Both the position numbers and the translations under genes were made by a program. Below, in pieces: positions 32,602 through 41,113 of a DNA stretch of 64,000 nucleotides; the first letter of the stretch is position 1; every line of letters begins with the position of its first letter. The stretch is from Saliniradius amylolyticus (lineage in GTDB: Bacteria; Pseudomonadota; Gammaproteobacteria; Enterobacterales; Alteromonadaceae). The notes under the pieces were generated by a model. It had not been told where the DNA came from and searched no databases. It saw only the letters and a program-made list of their open reading frames with translations. The stretch is from assembly GCF_003143555.1 (NCBI RefSeq), contig NZ_CP029347.1, positions 992,001 through 1,056,000 on the forward strand, written 5' to 3'.

Positions 32602-32652
32602 TTATGCCGTATGGTGATGATGGCGGATTGTGTTCAGGTCCTGGCGATTCAT
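32602..32652 (-). CDS. hisL: his operon leader peptide HisL
   Basis: A 16-residue leader, MNRQDLNTIRHHHHTA, with four consecutive histidine codons (CAT CAT CAC CAT) just before the stop. A GAGAG ribosome-binding site precedes it. Ribosome stalling at the His codons when histidyl-tRNA is scarce would free segment B of the attenuator to form the antiterminator. A seven-base stem (ACCTGAA, 32639-32633, with TTCAGGT, 32598-32592) brackets the His codons and stop. The sequence differs from E. coli HisL outside the His run, but position and layout are the same. Confidence 0.92.
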   Translation of the reverse strand: MNRQDLNTIRHHHHTA

Positions 32653-32683
32653 ACTACACTCTCTGATGAGGTTTGGCTTAACT

Positions 32684-32712
32684 TGTATAGTCAAGTTGCT
32701 CTGTTTTGGCAT
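32684..32712 (-). promoter_or_regulatory. Candidate his operon promoter
   Basis: On the minus strand ATGCCA (32707-32712), 17 bases and TATACA (32684-32689), each four of six to consensus. Transcription would start near 32677, about 25 bases before the leader peptide. Confidence 0.45.
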
Positions 32713-32910
32713 GGTTAATGCCTTAGCTGTTAGTGGCTAAGTTATCGTATTTTCGGGGTTTGGTGCAATAGCGAGGCTGAAAAAACTCATGAACCGACTA
32801 AAACTTTGTGGAATAACTTGTACAACTTTCGCTGCCCTAAAATGTCAGAGTATAAAAGTGCAGTGTTTGAGGCCGATAAAGAATATATAGCCAGAGGTTA
32901 AGCGAACGCC

Positions 32911-33243
32911 ATGTTTAATGATTTACTGTTTCCTATCTTGCCGAAAGAAGGCAAGGTGCCTATCCCAAGGGAGGAGATGCGCATTAAGAGCATCGCCAAG
33001 GAAGCGAAGTTGCGTCCGCTTAACGACGAAGAGAAGGCGATGACCACTGATGAGCGAGAAATCCACGAGATCTATCGCAAGCATCAGCAAGGGCAAAGGG
33101 ATGAAGAGCAGGCCGCTAAGCGACACGCTAAACAGTCCGAACCAGAGCCGGAAGAAAAAGACAGCGCCAAGAAACAAAACGACAAGACCGACACCGATAA
33201 AGACGGCTGGACCAAAGACGGGCATTTGGATATTTATGTGTGA
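32911..33243 (+). CDS. Hypothetical small charged protein
   Basis: A 110-residue protein I do not recognise. A short hydrophobic start (MFNDLLFPILP) is followed by a basic/acidic helical part (about 20-65, with the EREIHEIYRKHQQGQRDEEQ helix). A Lys/Glu/Asp-rich, probably disordered stretch comes next (about 66-98), ending WTKDGHLDIYV. No signal peptide or membrane segment. Codon use resembles the neighbours and the frame is clean, which supports a real gene. The ribosome-binding site AGAGG is rather far from the ATG. It is divergent from the his operon and adjoins the attC-like site at its 3' end. Confidence 0.6.
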   Translation: MFNDLLFPILPKEGKVPIPREEMRIKSIAKEAKLRPLNDEEKAMTTDEREIHEIYRKHQQGQRDEEQAAKRHAKQSEPEPEEKDSAKKQNDKTDTDKDGWTKDGHLDIYV

Positions 33244-33271
33244 GTGGGAGCGGTCTCAGATTAGAACTGAC

Positions 33272-33343
33272 GGTTAACGACCAAGCTCACCTGCCGCTAT
33301 GGAGCGCAGCGGAATAGCGGTCAGATGCAGCGCCTTGTTATGC
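33272..33343 (-). repeat. Integron attC-like recombination site
   Basis: A 72-base imperfect palindrome with integron core sites at both ends. On the minus strand it runs from GCATAAC (33343-33337) to GTTAACC (33278-33272), each one mismatch from RYYYAAC/GTTRRRY. The arms pair as an attC hairpin (GCATCTGACCGCTAT against ATAGCGGCAGGTGAGC, with unpaired bases). The methyltransferase stop TAA lies in the GCATAAC core, the usual position at the end of a gene cassette. Confidence 0.6.
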
Positions 33344-33955
33344 GGTCTTTCTGGCAACAATGAAATACTCCGGCAACGGAGAGAGCTTCTTCTTCGCGAA
33401 GATCTCAAAACCTTCTCGAGTAATCATGTCCACCAGATCTGCCTGTTTGAAAAAGTGCGTCTCCGGCATGATGCGTAGCCTCGTGAGAATCCAAGTAAGC
33501 GCCCCCAGAAAGCTTCTTCGCTCACCCAGACACGCAGTTGATGAGAGAAACAGCCCTCCGGGAGCTAGCGTTTTTTCAATCTGTCGTACGGTTTCCGGGA
33601 CGTCTTCTATGTAGTGAAGGACGTTGAATACTGTAACCGCCGTGAAGACCCCTCCGGGGTTGGCTGCGGCGGCGAGGTCTCCTTGGGCGAAATCCGCATT
33701 TATGGCTCCCTGTTGGTTAGCCCTTACTTTCGCGACCTCGATCATGCCGGGGGAGCTATCGATAGCATGAACGGACGCCACGCTCTCGGCGATTGCTATG
33801 GTCAGGTCTCCAGTGCCACATCCCACGTCGAGAAGAATGCTCTCACTGGAAAGGTGTTCTTGTGCGGTGTCAACTATCTTACGAGCGGTTGATCCGAGTT
33901 CTTCCGGTGCGCGAGACATCCTCGACACTCGATCCCAGAAACTCTGTGCTTTCAT
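33338..33955 (-). CDS. Class I SAM-dependent methyltransferase (cassette gene)
   Basis: About 205 residues. SAM-binding motif I is ILLDVGCGTGDLTIAIAES, followed by the acidic VHAIDSSPGMIEVAK, the QGDL motif and FNVLHYIEDVPETVRQIEKTLAPGGLF. The fold is UbiE/Methyltransf_11-like, and the substrate is unknown. ATG 33955 (MKAQSFWDRV) fits the family start; ATG 33976 and TTG 33994 are also in frame, and none has a clear ribosome-binding site. The stop is built into the attC-like core. Likely carried in as an integron gene cassette. Confidence 0.82.
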   Translation of the reverse strand: MKAQSFWDRVSRMSRAPEELGSTARKIVDTAQEHLSSESILLDVGCGTGDLTIAIAESVASVHAIDSSPGMIEVAKVRANQQGAINADFAQGDLAAAANPGGVFTAVTVFNVLHYIEDVPETVRQIEKTLAPGGLFLSSTACLGERRSFLGALTWILTRLRIMPETHFFKQADLVDMITREGFEIFAKKKLSPLPEYFIVARKTA

Positions 33956-34024
33956 AATAATTCGAAATTCACCCATTCGGTTTTGGCGATCCAAGGTCGA
34001 CAGGAGTTGACCGCTTGGTTATGC
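33956..34024 (-). repeat. Degenerate attC-like junction between two cassettes
   Basis: On the minus strand the GFA stop lies in GCATAAC (34024-34018), the same core as at 33343. It is followed by a short interrupted palindrome (CCAAGCGGTCAAC / GTCGACCTTGG). The expected 3' GTTRRRY core is not recognisable (GATCGCC at that place), so the site looks decayed. Confidence 0.4.
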
Positions 34025-34423
34025 ATTGTTCGGACCCTGCTCATGATATTGAGTCATCCCATCTGGCAAAACTTCCCACGCAGCCTTAGAGCCTACAAAG
34101 ATATGCATGCCAATCTCAATTTCCGGGTCACCATTCACGCATCCTAAAGTCACACCATGGATGACTCCATTAAAAATTCCACAAAGCGTAGACCCGCATT
34201 TGCTGCAAAACCGAAGCCCAAAGCCATGGCTGCCAACATAGGATGTAAGTAATTCCTCGCCGGATAACCAACTGAACTCAGATGATTCAACCAATGCATA
34301 TGCTGACGCCTGGGAGCTGAATGCTTTACGACAGCGGGAGCAGTGGCAAGACCTCGCATCACGAAGCCTGCCATCGACTTGGTAGCTCACCTTACCACAG
34401 AAACACTCGCCGGTTATCAGCAC
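34019..34423 (-). CDS. GFA-domain zinc protein (CENP-V/GFA family, cassette gene)
   Basis: About 134 residues of the GFA family. It has the zinc-cysteine pattern GECFCGKVSY, SCHCSRCRKAFSSQASAYA and FCSKCGSTLCG. Despite the family name (glutathione-dependent formaldehyde-activating), most members have no shown activity. I choose GTG 34423 because AAGGAG lies six bases upstream and the protein then starts at the family motif; ATG 34468 is further up. The gene is bracketed by GTTATGC (34445-34439) before its start and GCATAAC at its stop, the signature of an integron cassette. Confidence 0.82.
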   Translation of the reverse strand: MLITGECFCGKVSYQVDGRLRDARSCHCSRCRKAFSSQASAYALVESSEFSWLSGEELLTSYVGSHGFGLRFCSKCGSTLCGIFNGVIHGVTLGCVNGDPEIEIGMHIFVGSKAAWEVLPDGMTQYHEQGPNNA

Positions 34424-34550
34424 TTCACTCTCCTTGGTGCATAACAGTTTATTATACAGACCATACAAGGTCCGCTACCTAGCAAGTTACTTTATCTTGT
34501 AAGGATAGCAAGTCCAATGTCACTACCTCGCTTAATGGTGAGCTAGACGT

Positions 34551-35217
34551 TTGGCTTTCCCTGCTGATATGACGCGCTATCCGTGGCGCGCCAGCCCCTT
34601 TTCTTTGCTCGTGCAAAGCAAAGGGGCGAAAAGAAAGCACGCCCCCCTAAACGCCAACAGCCATACTGCCAGAGCTTGCCAAAACGAGGTCGTAAGGATT
34701 CGCCTCCTGCTCAACCCTTACTCAAATTTATCCCGGAAATTTGCCCCCGTCTTGTCGGCGCTCTGTCAGCATGTGGCGTTTTTAAGGGGGAAATGGGTCA
34801 CCTGCCGTAATCATTCAACTTAGCATATACGCTGATTTTTACGTTTAATACTCTAAGCTTCGGTTTTGCACCCTTGGCCCGTTAAAACACCCTGTGGCGG
34901 GCTGGCGCAGGAAAAAGTGGGGCGATTTTAATGGGTGAAAAACCGTTTAGAAATCGCGAGAGCGCGCAGCGGTTTTAGGTTTGAACGCGAAGGTAACGGA
35001 TGCCGAAGCTGGACTTGGGAAGAGGCAAGGAAAGCCGATGACCAAGAAAATCGAGCGAAGACGAACATGGAGTGAGTGTGAGCGACCGGCTTTTTACCAG
35101 CCTGGCCGACACGTTGATGGTGTCACGGGCCACCCAGGTCTTTTTCGCTACTTTGGTGAGCCGACAAAAGTGGCTGGCTCGCGAGGGAGGGCGAGTCATA
35201 TCAGACAGGGAGGTCAA
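34551..35217. repeat. Structured TIR-bounded repeat element, copy B (667 bp)
   Basis: Second copy of the element at 20296-20850. The 23-base terminal inverted repeats (34551-34573 and 35195-35217) match at 17 of 23 positions and end in TGATATGAC/GTCATATCA. Inside, in the same order as copy A: hairpin CGCGCT-ATCCGT-GGCGCG (34573-34590), a 15-position hairpin with one mismatch (34594-34627), and a long interrupted hairpin (arms about 34642-34675 and 34760-34790). The conserved right half is at 34861-35214. The CGATTTT...AAAATCG hairpin has its 6-base loop replaced by about 116 bases (34930-35046), which accounts for the size difference. Confidence 0.75.
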
Positions 35218-35328
35218 TGTCCGAGTCCCTCTCTCAAAAAAGATTCTGGTCTTGCGAAAAAAGCTAAAAGAGCTGGGCCCTGAACTGAATTCAGGGCGAC
35301 GATCCAGAAGCCCTTGAGTTATATCAGG

Positions 35329-36108
35329 TCAGGTATCAAGCGTTAAGCCCGGTAGCTTGCGGTAACACTGCAGATAATTCACCCTTGTACTTTGACAAAC
35401 ACGCCATTGGCCTGAAAACGGATTCAGCCTCATGCCGGTTTCAAAGGTCAGTTTCATATCTTCGCCGGTCCATTGGTTCAGTTCTGCGGGCTTAACAAAA
35501 AGCCGCCAGTCGTGCGTACCAATGGGTAAGTAGCGCATCACATACTCGGCACCCAGAATGGCAATGATAAAGCTTTTGACGGTGCGATTGAGTGTGGCCA
35601 GAATCAGCATACCACCGGGATGCACCATTTCGCTGCATTCCCGGATGAGTTGCTTTTGATCAGGGACATGCTCGACCACCTCTGCATTGATCACTACATC
35701 GAATCTGTCATGCTGTTTCGCCATATCACTCGACAGTGCATGTTGGTAATTGACCGATACGCCCGTTTTCTTAGCATGGCGCCTGGCAACCTGAATACTC
35801 ACCGCGCTGGCGTCGATGCCCGTCACCTGTGCGCCCTTTAACGCCAGTGTTTCACTCACCAGTCCACCACCACAGCCGACATCAAGAATCGACACGCCTT
35901 CCAGTGGCTTAGTCGCATGCTCAAGTCCAAAGTGTTGTTGTATCTGTGCCAACATTACTTCGGTGCGGGCTTGATTAAAGGCGATCGCGGTTTTGTACGA
36001 GCCCTCCGGATCCCACCAGGATTCGGCCATGGCATCAAACCGAGCGATTTCCTCATTCGAAATATTATCGTCCGATATCGGCTGAGAAAGTTGGCTTTTG
36101 TTGATCAT
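35329..36108 (-). CDS. ubiG: Ubiquinone O-methyltransferase UbiG
   Basis: A 259-residue SAM-dependent methyltransferase that carries out both O-methylations of ubiquinone synthesis. The family start FDAMAESWWDPEGSYKTAIAFN is clear. Motif I is ILDVGCGGGLVSE, then VTGIDASAVSIQVA, VVEHVPDQ and TLNRTVKSF-IAILGAEY. Some usually fixed positions differ from E. coli UbiG (for example AIAFNQART in place of LHxxNPxR), so a relative with a related substrate is possible. The structured repeat copy B lies just downstream. Divergent from the DUF2237 gene. Confidence 0.85.
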   Translation of the reverse strand: MINKSQLSQPISDDNISNEEIARFDAMAESWWDPEGSYKTAIAFNQARTEVMLAQIQQHFGLEHATKPLEGVSILDVGCGGGLVSETLALKGAQVTGIDASAVSIQVARRHAKKTGVSVNYQHALSSDMAKQHDRFDVVINAEVVEHVPDQKQLIRECSEMVHPGGMLILATLNRTVKSFIIAILGAEYVMRYLPIGTHDWRLFVKPAELNQWTGEDMKLTFETGMRLNPFSGQWRVCQSTRVNYLQCYRKLPGLTLDT

Positions 36109-36186
36109 AACCTTGGTGTTGTTCGCAGTAGTGAATGTGTTATTACTACGCCATCTGTCATTAATAGTTCAGTGAAAGGGCGCGCT

Positions 36187-36561
36187 ATGGCAAACGCGAA
36201 AAACGTCTACGGCAGACCACTTAAACTCTGTTGCGGTAACACGGGCTTTACCCGTGAAGGTTTCTGCTATGTGCCGCCTCAGGATGCCGGTAACCACAGT
36301 GTTTGCGCCGCGGTCGACGAGGCCTTTTTAGCATACGCACGCAGTCAGGGTAATGATCTCTCCACGCCGCGCCCGGAATTTGCCTTTCCCGGCCTAAAGC
36401 CGGGCGATCGCTGGTGTGTCTGTGCCGCGCGGTGGCTACAGGCTTATCAGGCGGGCGTGGCGCCTTTGGTCGATCTTGAAGCCACCCATGAAAAAGCGCT
36501 GGATGTGATCCCTCTGGCAATGCTGGAGTCCTATGCGCTGGATGTGAGTCAAAGCGGATAG
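36187..36561 (+). CDS. DUF2237 family protein
   Basis: A 124-residue protein of the DUF2237/COG3651 family of unknown function. It is recognisable from NVYGRPLKLCCGNTGFTREGFC, HSVCAAVDEAFL, GNDLSTPRPEFAFPGLKPGD and RWCVCAARWLQA. Five conserved cysteines suggest metal binding or redox. I start at ATG 36187 (GAAAGGG upstream); the open frame extends back into the ubiG gene. Convergent with fghA. Confidence 0.92.
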   Translation: MANAKNVYGRPLKLCCGNTGFTREGFCYVPPQDAGNHSVCAAVDEAFLAYARSQGNDLSTPRPEFAFPGLKPGDRWCVCAARWLQAYQAGVAPLVDLEATHEKALDVIPLAMLESYALDVSQSG

Positions 36562-36600
36562 CGGGCGGATATTGCCGTTTTGATAAGAAAGAGAGAGCAC

Positions 36601-36622
36601 AGGCCCGCACTGAGGCGGGCCT
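36601..36622. terminator. Hairpin between DUF2237 gene and fghA
   Basis: Perfect eight-base stem AGGCCCGC / GCGGGCCT with a six-base loop, between two convergent genes. No T tract on either side. Confidence 0.5.
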
Positions 36623-36629
36623 GATGGGG

Positions 36630-37466
36630 TTAGCCTTTTAAGGCCTTGGCCAGAAAGGTGATATGCTCGCCGATGAAGCTGGCGATAAAGTAGTAACTGT
36701 GATCATAACCTTCCTGATAGCGAATCTCGGCCAGTCCTCTTTGATTGGCTGCTTCCAGCGCCGGTGTTCCCAGTTGCTCCTTTAGAAAGTTATCCGCCGT
36801 GCCCTGATCCACCAAAATAGGCATGTCACCCTCAAACGCATCCAAACGTTCGCTGGCATCATAGGCTTTCCATGTGGCTCTGTCATCGCCCAGGTAGTTG
36901 CTAAAAGCTTTCTTCCCCCAAGGGCACTGTGTGGGATTACACACCGGCGCAAAGGCCGAAATCGCCTTGTAGTCTTGTGGATGAGTCAGACCGATCACCA
37001 GTGCGCCATGCCCTCCCATGGAATGGCCGCTGATGGCTTTTCGGCCGGACACAGGCAACTGCGACTCGACAACCTGAGGCAGCTCGCGGTGCACATAGTC
37101 AAACATCTGATACTGCGCTTTCCAGGGGGACTGGGTGGCATTGACATAAAACCCCGCGCCCAGACCAAAATCAAAGGCACCGTCCGGATCATCCGGCACG
37201 TTATCGCCTCTGGGGCTGGTATCGGGCATTACCAACGCCACACCATGCTCAGCGGCGTAGCGCTGAGCGCCTGATTTGGTAGAAAAGTTCTCATCGGTGC
37301 AGGTCAGGCCGGAAAGCCAGTAGATCACCGGCACCATTTGCTGCTCGGCCTGTGGTGGCAGATAGACCGAAAAGGTCATGGTGCAACTCAAACAGTCAGA
37401 CTGATGCTGAAAGCGTTGTTGCCAGCCGCCAAAGCATTTGACCTCAGACAGTTTTTCAATGGCCAT
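36630..37466 (-). CDS. fghA: S-formylglutathione hydrolase
   Basis: A 278-residue alpha/beta-hydrolase of the esterase D family. It hydrolyses S-formylglutathione to formate and glutathione, the second step of formaldehyde detoxification. The nucleophile Ser lies in GHSMGGHGAL near residue 148, and the His in GYDHSYYFI near the C-terminus. YWLSGLTCTDENF is typical. It follows frmA by nine bases as one operon. Confidence 0.96.
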   Translation of the reverse strand: MAIEKLSEVKCFGGWQQRFQHQSDCLSCTMTFSVYLPPQAEQQMVPVIYWLSGLTCTDENFSTKSGAQRYAAEHGVALVMPDTSPRGDNVPDDPDGAFDFGLGAGFYVNATQSPWKAQYQMFDYVHRELPQVVESQLPVSGRKAISGHSMGGHGALVIGLTHPQDYKAISAFAPVCNPTQCPWGKKAFSNYLGDDRATWKAYDASERLDAFEGDMPILVDQGTADNFLKEQLGTPALEAANQRGLAEIRYQEGYDHSYYFIASFIGEHITFLAKALKG

Positions 37467-37475
37467 GATGACTCC

Positions 37476-38657
<1,182 letters not shown>

Positions 38658-38715
38658 TCAGACTAAATAATTGTGCTTAAATGAAAATGACTTTTGTATA
38701 AATGAAATAATCAAT

Positions 38716-39582
38716 ATGAATCCCTGGCTAGGTATCAGCGAGTTTGTGGCAGTAGCTGAAAAAGGCAGTTTTACCCGAGCGGCGCCGACACTGAATCTTT
38801 CGGTGGCTCAGGTGAGCCGCAATATCGCGGCGCTGGAAAATAAGCTGGGTATCCAGCTGTTGTTTCGCTCCACGCGGAAGGTGTCACTGACCGAAGAAGG
38901 TGAGATCTACCTGCAACACTGTCAGGAGCTGGTGTCTCAACTGGAAGAGGCCAATCAGCAGGTAGGGGAGTACCGGGCGGTGCCCAAGGGCCTGTTGCGG
39001 GTCACGGCTCCGGTTTATTTCGGGGAAAACACACTGGCGCCCTTATTAAACCAGTTTCTGATGGACTATCCACAGGTTCGCTTATCCCTGCATATGACCA
39101 ACAATAAACTGGATCTGATTGAGCATGGGTTTGATCTGGCCATCCGTTTAGGGCCGCTCAGTGACTCCACCTATATTGCCCGGCGCCTGACTCAACGCAC
39201 CCAGTATTTGGTCGCCAGCCCCGGCTATCTTGACCACCACGGCGTGCCCAGAACCATTGAGCAGCTAAAACAGCATGAGTGTTTGCAAGGCTCTCAGGCA
39301 TACTGGCGATTTTTGCAAAACGGCCAGCGTGTGCAGTTTAAACCCCGGGGACGGATCCAGTGTAACTCGGGCCTGGCCCTTTGTGATGCGGCCTGTCGTG
39401 GGCTGGGCATTGCTCAGCTGCCGGATTATTATGTTGATCATAAACTGGCGACAGGCGAACTGGTTTTAGTATTGGATGCGTACCGGCAGGCCGATGAAGG
39501 TGTGTGGGCGCTATATCCACACAACCGCCAGCGTTCGGCCAAGGTCAAAACCCTGGTGGATTATTTATACCAATCCATATAA
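38716..39582 (+). CDS. LysR-family regulator next to frmA
   Basis: A 288-residue LysR regulator with helix-turn-helix at about residues 4-62 (FVAVAEKGSFTRAAPTLNLSVAQVSRNIA, RSTRKVSLTEEGEIY) and an effector domain after. ATG 38716 (MNPWLGISEF) is the family-like start; an upstream extension to 38671 is not needed. Its divergent position suggests it regulates frmA-fghA in response to formaldehyde or an adduct, but that is inference. Its 3' end adjoins spoVR. Confidence 0.9.
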   Translation: MNPWLGISEFVAVAEKGSFTRAAPTLNLSVAQVSRNIAALENKLGIQLLFRSTRKVSLTEEGEIYLQHCQELVSQLEEANQQVGEYRAVPKGLLRVTAPVYFGENTLAPLLNQFLMDYPQVRLSLHMTNNKLDLIEHGFDLAIRLGPLSDSTYIARRLTQRTQYLVASPGYLDHHGVPRTIEQLKQHECLQGSQAYWRFLQNGQRVQFKPRGRIQCNSGLALCDAACRGLGIAQLPDYYVDHKLATGELVLVLDAYRQADEGVWALYPHNRQRSAKVKTLVDYLYQSI

Positions 39583-41109
39583 TCACTTACTGGGCTCGGA
39601 CGGGCAGGTGGCAATCAGTGTTGGCTCCTGGTCGTCGTTGTCTCGCTCCAGTTTTACTTCGAAGCCCCACAGGCGATACAAATGCCGCATTACTTCTTCC
39701 GTGCTGTCGGCCAGCGGCTCTCGGTTTTGCGGGTAATATCTTAGGGTGAGTGAACGGTCGCCGCGCACGTCCACATTGTAGATCTGAATATTAGGTTCTA
39801 AGTTACTCAGGTTATATTGTGCTGAGAGCTTATCCCGCAGGCGCTGGTAGCCATCTTCATTGTGAATAGCGCTGACTTCCAGGTAATCTTCACTGTCGTC
39901 GTCGTGAATGGCAAACAGTTTAAAATCCCGCATCAGCTTGGGGGATAAAAACTGGCTGATAAAGCTCTCATCCTTAAAGTTTTCCATGGCAAAGTGCACG
40001 GTTTCCAGCCAGTCGCTGCCGGCAATCTCAGGGAACCAGTGTTTGTCCTCGTCGGTGGGCTCCTGACAGATGCGCTTGATGTCCATAAACATGTTAAAGC
40101 CAAGCGCATAGGGATTAATGCCGGAATAATACGGACTGTTGTATTCCGGCTGTAGCACCACATTGGTGTGGCTGTGCAAAAACTCCATGATGAAACGGTC
40201 GGTAACGAGCCCCTCGTCGTACAGATGATTGAGAATGTGATAGTGCCAGAAGCACGCCCAGCCTTCGTTCATCACCTGGGTTTGTTTTTGCGGATAAAAG
40301 TACTGCGATACTTTGCGAACGATACGCACCAGCTCCCGCTGCCAGGGCTCCAGATAGGGCGCATTTTTTTCGATAAAGTACAGCAGGTTCTCCTGAGGCT
40401 CGGCGGGAAAGCGTCTTTGTTTCAGTTCAGGATCGGTCTTGGCTTTCTTTGGCAGGGTTCGCCATAGCTCGTTAACCTGTGACTGCAGGTATTTTTCCCG
40501 ATTCTGCTGGCGTTCTTTTTCTTCTCTCAGTGACAGTCGTTGTGGCCGCTTATAACGGTCTACGCCAAAGTTGGCGAGGGCGTGACAGGAGTCCAGGGTC
40601 TCTTCCACTTCGGTGATACCGTGGCGTTCCTCGCAGCGGGCCACATAGTTTTTGGCAAACTCCAGATAGTCGATGATGGAGCTGGCATCGGTCCAGGTCT
40701 TAAACAGGTAGTTATTCTTAAAAAAAGAGTTGTGTCCATAGCTGGCGTGGGCCATCACCAGTGCCTGCATGGTGATGGTGTTTTCTTCCATCAGATAGGC
40801 GATGCAGGGGTCGGAGTTGATCACAATTTCATAAGCAAGGCCCATTTGCCCGCGCTTATAGCCCTGCTCAGTCTGAATAAATTTCTTACCATAGGACCAA
40901 TGACTGTAATTGATGGGCATACCGACACTGGCGTAGGCATCCATCATCTGCTCGGCGGTGATGATCTCAATTTGATTGGGATAGGTGTCCAGTCCATAGT
41001 GCTTGGCGACCCGGTCGATCTCCGCCAGATACTCGTCCAGCAGGTCGAAGGTCCAGTCCGGTCCATCTGACAGTGGCTGAGCTGTGCGTTTTGAGGCTTT
41101 TTTTACCAT
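39583..41109 (-). CDS. SpoVR family protein (YcgB)
   Basis: A 508-residue SpoVR-family protein, close in length to E. coli YcgB (510). It begins with TFDLLDEYLAEIDRVAKHYGLDTYPNQ and has the SHWSYGKKF and YVARCEERHG segments. The biochemical role is unknown; Bacillus SpoVR affects the spore cortex. It is the last gene of the prkA-yeaH-spoVR set. I start at ATG 41109, four bases after yeaH, rather than at 41169 inside yeaH. Confidence 0.93.
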   Translation of the reverse strand: MVKKASKRTAQPLSDGPDWTFDLLDEYLAEIDRVAKHYGLDTYPNQIEIITAEQMMDAYASVGMPINYSHWSYGKKFIQTEQGYKRGQMGLAYEIVINSDPCIAYLMEENTITMQALVMAHASYGHNSFFKNNYLFKTWTDASSIIDYLEFAKNYVARCEERHGITEVEETLDSCHALANFGVDRYKRPQRLSLREEKERQQNREKYLQSQVNELWRTLPKKAKTDPELKQRRFPAEPQENLLYFIEKNAPYLEPWQRELVRIVRKVSQYFYPQKQTQVMNEGWACFWHYHILNHLYDEGLVTDRFIMEFLHSHTNVVLQPEYNSPYYSGINPYALGFNMFMDIKRICQEPTDEDKHWFPEIAGSDWLETVHFAMENFKDESFISQFLSPKLMRDFKLFAIHDDDSEDYLEVSAIHNEDGYQRLRDKLSAQYNLSNLEPNIQIYNVDVRGDRSLTLRYYPQNREPLADSTEEVMRHLYRLWGFEVKLERDNDDQEPTLIATCPSEPSK

Positions 41110-41113
41110 AGGA

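Noticed and set aside
34446-34550. Possible third attC site before the GFA gene
   Set aside because: A GTTATGC core is present at 34439-34445, but the sequence upstream shows direct, not inverted, repeats and no partner core with a paired stem, so I do not call an attC here.
34981-35283. 100-codon open frame in repeat copy B (and the overlapping frames at 34551-34823 and 35072-35317)
   Set aside because: Same reason: shadows of a conserved non-coding element, with no ribosome-binding site or domain.
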